DNA of 64,000 bases from Rhizomys pruinosus. Taxonomy: Eukaryota; Chordata; Mammalia; Rodentia; Spalacidae. Below the pieces are notes generated by a model. The model was not told the DNA's origin. It saw only the letters and a program-made list of their open reading frames with translations, and searched no databases. Positions 57,980 to 64,000 of the stretch are shown piece after piece; within the stretch, counting starts at the first letter, position 1; each line of letters starts with the position of its first letter. The position numbers and the translations under genes are program-made. The stretch covers positions 109,105-173,104 of the forward strand of contig VZQC01009572.1 of NCBI GenBank assembly GCA_009823505.1, written 5' to 3'.

Positions 57980-58122
57980 GGGCTTTTTTGAGACAGGGTC
58001 TCCCTATAGCTCCAGCTGGCCTGGAACTTCTTAGGTATACCAGGCTGGCCTTGAACTTATAGAGGTCCACCTGCCTCTGCCTCCCAGTGCTGGGATTGAA
58101 GCATGCAACATCACACCCAGCC
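57980..58122 (-). repeat. B1 SINE
   Basis: Antisense B1: 'ttttttgagacagggtctcc', 'ataccaggctggccttgaac', 'gtccacctgcctctgcctccc', 'cacacccagcc'. It lies just after the decayed SINE head. Confidence 0.92.
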
Positions 58123-59696
58123 TAACTTAGACAGGGTGAAACTGGAAGTGTTCAAGAACAGAAGCAAAGAAACCATTTACAAGACTGCTATGGTCATCCA
58201 GGGAAGAGAGAGTTCATCTTCATTCCAGTTTCACAGGGCCCCAGCACCTTATTGTTCTTCGATGTGTTACCACTTTTTCACTGCATCATCCAAGCTAGTG
58301 CATCTATCTAATCAGGTTCCTGCTTTGTAGCTGTGAGGAGCCTGCCTCCCTTCAGCTCACTTCTCTATACCTGACTCATGGACCTATCTCACTGATTTCT
58401 TTTCCTTAGTTTGTGCCCTTCCATCCCTAGGCAGTGTGTCATGAGGATCCCATGTGGCCCTCATGGAGAGAAAAATGAAGAGCAACAATCCATCAGCCTA
58501 TGGGTTCTGTGTGCAAGGCATAGCTCTTTCTGTAGGAGATTCATATCATATCCAGTGGGAGCAGAAGAGCCTTGGGACTCTGGCCCAAGTATCTTCCCCT
58601 AGAGAGAATGCCAGCCCAGGCTGCAGGCTCCTCAGCAGGCAGGCAGGATTTTCATGCTTGCTTAAGTCCTGGGCAGACATACAAAGAGCTGGGCAGGCAA
58701 TTCAAAATCATTTTCGAGGTCACAGAACCAAACTTTGGTGGTGTTAGCTCTTAGAAACATTAGTAGGGTAATGTGCTCCATCATGGAGAATGAGAATCAA
58801 AAAGACCTTAATGGGGATTCATTATATCCATCTGTCCATCCGTCACCTCCTCCCTATCGCTCGCCACTTGACTTGAGGAACGAGATGCCCCCTAACTAAT
58901 TAGATTTATCCTAATCTCCTTTATGCACCATCAATCCTCTCAGAGGCCATCTGTGAGTTTAGAGTTCAGACCTTTAAGAATTATGCTAATCAGTCTTTCT
59001 CTAATTTAAAGTGTTCATCTGATGACCACAATTTGATGCTCCTGGCTGTGACAAATGGGAACCATTGTAAGATTCTGTGCTAATTTTAAACACCCTTATC
59101 CTCTTGAAGTGCCACATAAGGGATGATTTCTAAGAAAATAGTAACAGAGTGAAAGACTTTTGAGCCAGGTAGAAAAATGATAAAAAAAAAAAAACGAAGG
59201 AAGGAAAAGGAACACAATGTCAGTATAGGGGGAGTTTTAATTGCTGTGTGATATTAGAACATGGTTCAAATTGGTGTCACAGAGCTATTAAATTGGGCTA
59301 GGAAATGAGATGTAGACTCTGTCGGTGTAGCCTCTTGGCATATGATACACAGTAGAACCAGTTCATGGAGTAAGGCACCCAGGGAGAAATTATTGTTGAG
59401 CAGGTAATCTGATCCCATGCATTGGCCGGAACCTGAAGTTTGATCTCTAGAGGCCAGCAGTATGCGAAACAGATTTCTATGCAAAGACGTTAGCTGGCAT
59501 TTCACTGGTTTGAACCTGGTGGGAACGTAGTGCCGATATTTGCTATAGATCGTCAACAGTCCTAAGCCGTTCTCCTGATGAATAGAGATAACCTGTTCTG
59601 GAATTAGAAGGCACACAACATGTTCAGGGGGAGGGACTGATGTTATATTGATTACTTGTTGAATGAATAGGCAGAGAGGTGTTGAAGCATTAGCCT
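58123..59696. other. Repeat-free DNA; candidate conserved block 58.83-59.10 kb
   Basis: 58830-59100 contains 'cctaactaattagatttatcc', 'aagaattatgctaatcagtc' (octamer-like ATGCTAAT) and 'tctaatttaaagtg' close together. A minus frame of 116 codons (59266-59616) lies in sequence with more CpG than its surroundings; I do not recognise a domain in it. Confidence 0.4.
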
Positions 59697-59842
59697 AGAA
59701 TAGCGCCTCTCAAATGTTAACATGCCCATGAATCTCCTGGAGATTTTAAACAGTGGTTTCAATTCAGTAGGTCTGTGTTGGAGCCCAAGTCGGCATTTCT
59801 AACAAATTTCCAGGTGAGACTGATGCTGTGGATCTATGGACC
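59697..59842. mobile_element. hAT-Charlie MITE relic (MER5A-like)
   Basis: 'agcgcctctcaaatgttaacatg', 'aatctcctggagattttaaacag', 'caattcagtaggtctgtg', 'ggcatttctaacaaatttccaggtgagactgatgctg' follow the MER5A/MER20 style order of 'ctcaaa...cacctgg', 'attcagtaggtctg', 'atttctaacaa...ccaggtgatgctgatgct'. These are old non-autonomous DNA transposons common to mammals. Confidence 0.65.
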
Positions 59843-60112
59843 CACTTGGTGTGACAGGAGAGAGATACATGAGTGACGGGACCAGATGAATTAAATTCAA
59901 GACCTCTTGCTAATCTCATAGCTATAGGCAAATGCCTTGCTTGAGGCTAGATGGTAACTACTTTAGCAGGCCATTTGGTTTCTGTTACATGCACTCCACC
60001 GCTCTAGCATGTAAGCTCTCACGGTGTCTGTGGGAATGAGTGTGATCATGTTCCAAAGAACATTTATCCACCAACACAGGCAGTAGGCTGCATCTGACCC
60101 ATAGGTTATGAT

Positions 60113-60492
60113 TGTAGTTTACATCTCTGTTGCTGTGATAAACATCGTGACCATAGAGTTACTTTCGGGAAATGGGTCTATTTCAGCTTCTATGGCCATT
60201 GTTAGGAGAAGGCAAGGCAGGAACTCAGGGCAGGACCTGAAGCAGGGACCATGGAGGAACACTGCTTACTGGCTTGACCACCCCCACACCCCACCCCAGC
60301 TTGCTCAGCTATTTTTCTGCCTGGCCAGGGATGGCACTGCCAGGAGTGTGCCCACAGACATGTCCACAGACACGTCCACAGACACGCCTGCAGACATGCC
60401 CACAGGCCAGTCTGATGAAGGATGTTCCTCAACTGAGGCTCCCTCCTCTCAGGTGACTAGTTCGTATCAAGGTGGCAAAACTATATAGCACA
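60113..60492 (-). mobile_element. ERVL-MaLR (MT/ORR1-type) solo LTR with internal 12-bp repeat
   Basis: Antisense: 'tgtagtttacatctctgttgctgtgataaacatcgtgacc', 'gggaccatggaggaacactgcttactggcttg' in parts, 'cctcaactgaggctccctcc', ending near 'tatatagcaca'. Inside, 60353-60408 holds four and a half 12-bp units of the type 'cacagacacgtc'. This gives Thr-Asp-rich or Cys-Leu-Trp-rich chance frames on the two strands. Confidence 0.85.
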
Positions 60493-60518
60493 GATCTATT
60501 TTGTTAATGCCCATTCTT

Positions 60519-60759
60519 TTTTTTTATTTTTTATTTATTTCTGTATGTGTATCAATGTACTGTCTGCCTGCAGGTCTGTGCACCCGTGTTGTGCAGTGCC
60601 ACGGAGGTCAGAAGAGGGTGTCGGATTCCCCTGGAACTGGAGTTATCCTGGAATTGGAGTTCCAGACGGTTCTTGGCCTCCATGTGGGTGCTGGGGATCG
60701 AACCCGGGTCCTCTGTAAGAGCGGTCAGCACTCTTAACTGCTAGGCCATCTCTCCAGTC
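60519..60759 (-). repeat. B2-type SINE with internal 16-bp duplication
   Basis: Antisense: T/ATTT tail, 'gtactgtctgcctgcagg', 'cacggaggtcagaagaggg', doubled 'ctggaa(c/t)tggagtt' block, 'ggatcgaacccgggtcc', 'ccatctctccagtc'. Target duplication cccattctt at 60510-60518 and 60760-60768. Confidence 0.94.
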
Positions 60760-60839
60760 CCCATTCTTAAATCTTATCCTAGACCAGCACTCATATTTTG
60801 AAGTAGCCCTCTCCAATATAAGTAAAATGCGATCCATGT

Positions 60840-63800
60840 ACATATTTTTAGATTTTTTTTATTGATGCTTTGTGTATTTCATACATCATTTTCCAATTCA
60901 GTTCAGGCATATATCCCCTTCCCTTCCCCCCACCCCACCCCTACCCATCCCAAATCATGCAATCTGCCATAACTTTTCTGCATCTTTCTCTGTTTTTTTG
61001 TTTTGTTTTGTTTTCATTTTTTTTTTAACAATAAGTGATAATTTGTGAGTACAAGCATCCTTTATGTAAAACCAATTTGCGAGCAGCTGTGCCCAAACCC
61101 ACACAGCTCATGGGTCCCACCATCCAGCAAGGGGGGCTTGTATGTTCAATCAAGTTGATCAAATGAGTGTCTAGTCTATATTGTTGTAGTTTCACCATTC
61201 ACCCCAATCGCAGCCCTTACATTCTACCACGCCCCCTCTTCCACAGATTGTTCCCTAGGCTTGGAAAAGGGGCACAGGTGGATGAGAAGCAAAACAGTCT
61301 ACTTTCTCTGGAGCGGATGTCTTGGTCTCTAGTCATTGCGTGTTTCTTCTCATGGCTGCCAGCTTTGTCCAGGCTATAACTTTCGACTCCTACTAAGCGA
61401 GCACATGCAATAGATATATAGGTATTTAAACAGTATAATATCTATGCCTTGTCGATCCTACTATGAAGCACATGCAATAGATACTGTAGGTATTTAAATA
61501 GTACTAATGGTTATGGTAGTACTTTGGTTAGGACCCACATGATGTTTGGATGTATATAATCCATGGATTACATTTTCTTCTACTTAAATATGACAGGGTT
61601 CTTTCGTGTTTAATAACATCTCCTATCCATTAGGGATGTAGCTTTGTGGCATCAGCGTGGTTATTCCTCCAAGGAGAGGAGTCATAGCCAACTTAGATTT
61701 GGGATATACAGAATATGGATGCCATGCTGCACTCGCTTTTCCAGGCAGAGGTGGTGTAGCTGGTGCTGACGGAGGAGTCCTGTCTGGACATCAAGGAGAC
61801 CATATTTGCTTATATGGTTGGGTGGCATTTGGGCTAACACCTCTGGCATTTCAGAGGGCCATCTGTATATTGCAAGTGTGGTCTCCATAAATCTTTTCCA
61901 TGTTTCATATCAGGTCTTCAACAGCCAGGGCCTTGTTTGCCTTATTCTTGAGATTATCCAAGTTGGAGGCAAGGAGCCTACCTTTTGTGGGGGCTTGGAT
62001 CTACCCTGCCTCTTTTTTTCTTTACTCTAATAATAATCCATTGTTGTATGTCAGAGCTCCTGTATTAATATTTTTTGCTTAAGTACATAGCTTAAGGAGA
62101 CTTGTCATATATTTGTTCTGAATAGAAGAATAATCCCTTTTCCCCACGTTACTTGTCCATTAGTCATTCATTAAAGCAGGGGCACGTTTTAGTGATTTTA
62201 CCAGGAATGCACCTCATAAACTAATGCTAGCCAATGATCAGCTTGACAGTGCGAGATATCCGATCTTCTCACCATCATCGATTTTACCTCCTTTTACCTT
62301 CTTATGGGGAGCGAGTTAACGAAAGTCTCTTGTATTAAAACACTTTGCGGCACTCTAGAAGGTACGCTTCGTTTAGCATTCATACTAAAGATAGTGTACT
62401 ACGTCGGGTCTTCTTTGGTTGGCGTCACGCTCTTTAATCCTTGCACTTGGGATTGGCCAGCATGGCAGCACGGTTTCGATCTTGTGTATGTTCAAGGCAG
62501 CCGGGTCTACAGAGTAGTTCCAGGACAACTGGCATACAGGAGACCCGGCTCAAAAAAAAGACAAAAACATAAAAAAAAAATAAAAAAACAAATTATGTTG
62601 TTACTAAGTAGGATTCCCACACGAAGGGGCCTGACCCCTGTGTTCCTTCAGTAGCATTCTGAGGACCTTTTCTTCCACTTCATGCCCAGAGGAGTCATAC
62701 TCCTGTCTGCTTGCATCCTGCGACCTCTCTCTCACTGCAAAGCGACCCAGTTTTCTTTCTCAGCCCCATAACGGTTGGAGAATGTCTGCTGTTGACCTTT
62801 TGGGAACATAGTCTGATAAGTGATCGCTTTCCTTGTATAGTTACGTTTTGCAGATTTCGCGGATTGAACTTCAACGATTTTTCAAAAAAACCGGTTCATT
62901 CCCTTATACTATTACTCAGCCCCCCTTTTTTAGGTTTTTATTTTTGACCCATGCGTCTCAAAAAAAATGCACCGCTCGTCCCCGTATTTATAAATACCTA
63001 TTAGGGTTTGAACTGCAAGGCACCGCATTGCATCATAGCTTCATTTCCCTGCGATTTGGGTTACTGTAGGATTAAGTTGGGAAACCAAACTTATTTTTAA
63101 TATTAACATCCCTACTAGCGTCGAAAGACCGATTGCGAATACGGTTGATACTTTACTGACAGCACAAAAATCATACCCATTAGGAGAACATTTTTATCAT
63201 TATCCAAGTATCCCACAAGTCAATGATTTACAGTTTGTATTTAATCAAGCTAATGGTGGACAACAGCAATATTATCTTCACCTACTTCTTAAAACTCAGA
63301 TGTCATTTACATTCCGTTTTTATCAGTCCACCTTTTATACAAAAAATGTTGCTTAATCTATACACATATTTACTCTCTTCTAAGTCCCCTTCCTAAACCA
63401 TCATGTTCCTGTAGAAAGAGTCTGGGAAAACTGGGACTACCCCTTCCTTAACTATACGAACACATTAAATATGACACACTTCCAATTGAATATACTACGG
63501 GCCCCCGATTCCCCCAATCCACACCCTCCACACAACTTCCTGAGTCACACTTCAGTCAGTTCCTTGCTATGCAATTATCATCCCTTTTTGTTTTGTTCTT
63601 TGAGCTATGAATCCTCCTCCCTAAAGAAGCATATTTATCTCATACTGGGTTATTGGTTACTAGCATCCACATATGAGAATACCAATTTGTCGTTTGTTTT
63701 TCTGGGACTGTGTTACTTCACTACAATGATTTCTTCTAGCTCCCTCCACTTACCTGCAAAGTTCTGGTTTGTCTTTATTTACCGCTGCATAGAGTTCCAT

Positions 63801-64000
63801 TGTGTAAATTACCACATTTTTCTATTCCACTCTGTCAGTGAGGGGCATTTGGGTTGATTCCAGTTTTTTGCTATGTGAACAGAGCAGCAATAAAATAGCT
63901 GTACATGTATATCTGCTCGTACTTTGGTCTTGTGGGTATCTACCCAGGAGTGGTATGACTGGGTCAAATGGCAGGAACATTTTGAGTCTTCTAAGGGTCG
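60840..64000 (-). mobile_element. LINE-1, antisense, runs past window end
   Basis: 3' terminus at about 60843 (T-rich, then the C-rich block 60912-60955 that is the complement of the 3'UTR purine tract). The 3'UTR-like sequence continues to about 63570, and the 3' end of ORF2 lies at about 63570-64000 ('accgctgcatagagttccattgtgtaaattaccac' in pieces, 'gagcagcaataaaatagctg', 'ggtatctacccaggagtgg'). ORF2 has frameshifts and in-frame stops. The 3'UTR holds an imperfect ~67-bp tandem duplication (61392-61508), and 62.1-63.5 kb is abnormally diverged. Confidence 0.8.
62400..62580 (+). repeat. B1 SINE with insertion-rich divergence
   Basis: Recognisable order 'tctttaatccttgcacttggga', 'gttcaaggcagccgggtctacagag', 'agttccaggacaactgg', 'agacccggctcaaaaaa'. 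Extra bases break almost every block, for instance between the ggcag and gatct landmarks. That is unlike the substitution-type decay of all other B1 copies in this window. Confidence 0.7.

Noticed and set aside
61657..61890. Gly-rich 77-codon frame
   Set aside because: It lies in an antisense L1 3'UTR and is matched by an open frame on the opposite strand.
62200..63450. Foreign (bacterial or viral) insert, because of raised CpG
   Set aside because: A B1 SINE and L1 sequence can be followed through the segment, and no foreign frame is seen. Sequencing error explains it better.

Overview
This window looks like nuclear DNA from a muroid rodent, most likely a cricetid (hamster, vole or deer-mouse type). 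The evidence is the repeat content: many B1, B2/B3 and B4 SINEs, rodent-type L1 3' ends, and several ERVL-MaLR (MT/ORR1-type) solo LTRs, on a background of older mammalian MIR, L2 and MER5-like relics. I found no protein-coding exon, CpG island, tRNA, rRNA or other RNA gene that I can support. Base composition, stop density and repeat spacing fit an intergenic region or a large intron.

Layout. 1-9 kb is sparse DNA with single SINEs, an MST/MLT1-like LTR and an MT/ORR1-type LTR. 9.6-12.3 kb is repeat-free and rich in TAATTA motifs, so it may be conserved regulatory DNA. 13-18.5 kb holds B1/B2/B4 copies and two LTRs. 18.5-22.4 kb is a nested retroelement stack: an LTR split by a 5'-truncated L1, which carries two B1 copies at one target site, followed by a second L1 3' end split by a further LTR that has a perfect 5-bp target duplication. 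23.2-23.5 kb has a GA tract, an A25/T29 inverted homopolymer and an internally deleted B1. 30.3-31.6 kb is an inverted (twin-primed type) L1 bounded by a 16-bp target duplication. 34-38 kb has L2, a MaLR internal/LTR fragment and three B2 copies. 39.05-40.52 kb is a 61-bp minisatellite with a 122-bp higher-order register. 42.3-47.3 kb contains B2/B3/B4 copies, one B2 nested in another. 48.42-50.25 kb is a second minisatellite with a 40-bp unit, whose minus strand is open in all three frames and gives artefactual 'proteins' of up to 456 residues. 50.5-60.8 kb is sparse again, with scattered SINEs, LTRs and a MER5A-like relic. From 60.84 kb to the window end is the 3' part of an antisense L1; 62.1-63.5 kb of it looks error-rich.

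The genes-working-together question does not apply because no gene is visible. The most informative content is the insertion history, which target-site duplications let one read in order, the two minisatellites, a B2 subfamily marked by a 16-bp internal duplication, and a few repeat-free AT-rich blocks that may be developmental enhancers (inference only). I see no sign of a new defence, metabolic or mobile system. Subfamily names are from recognition by eye and were not checked against a repeat library.
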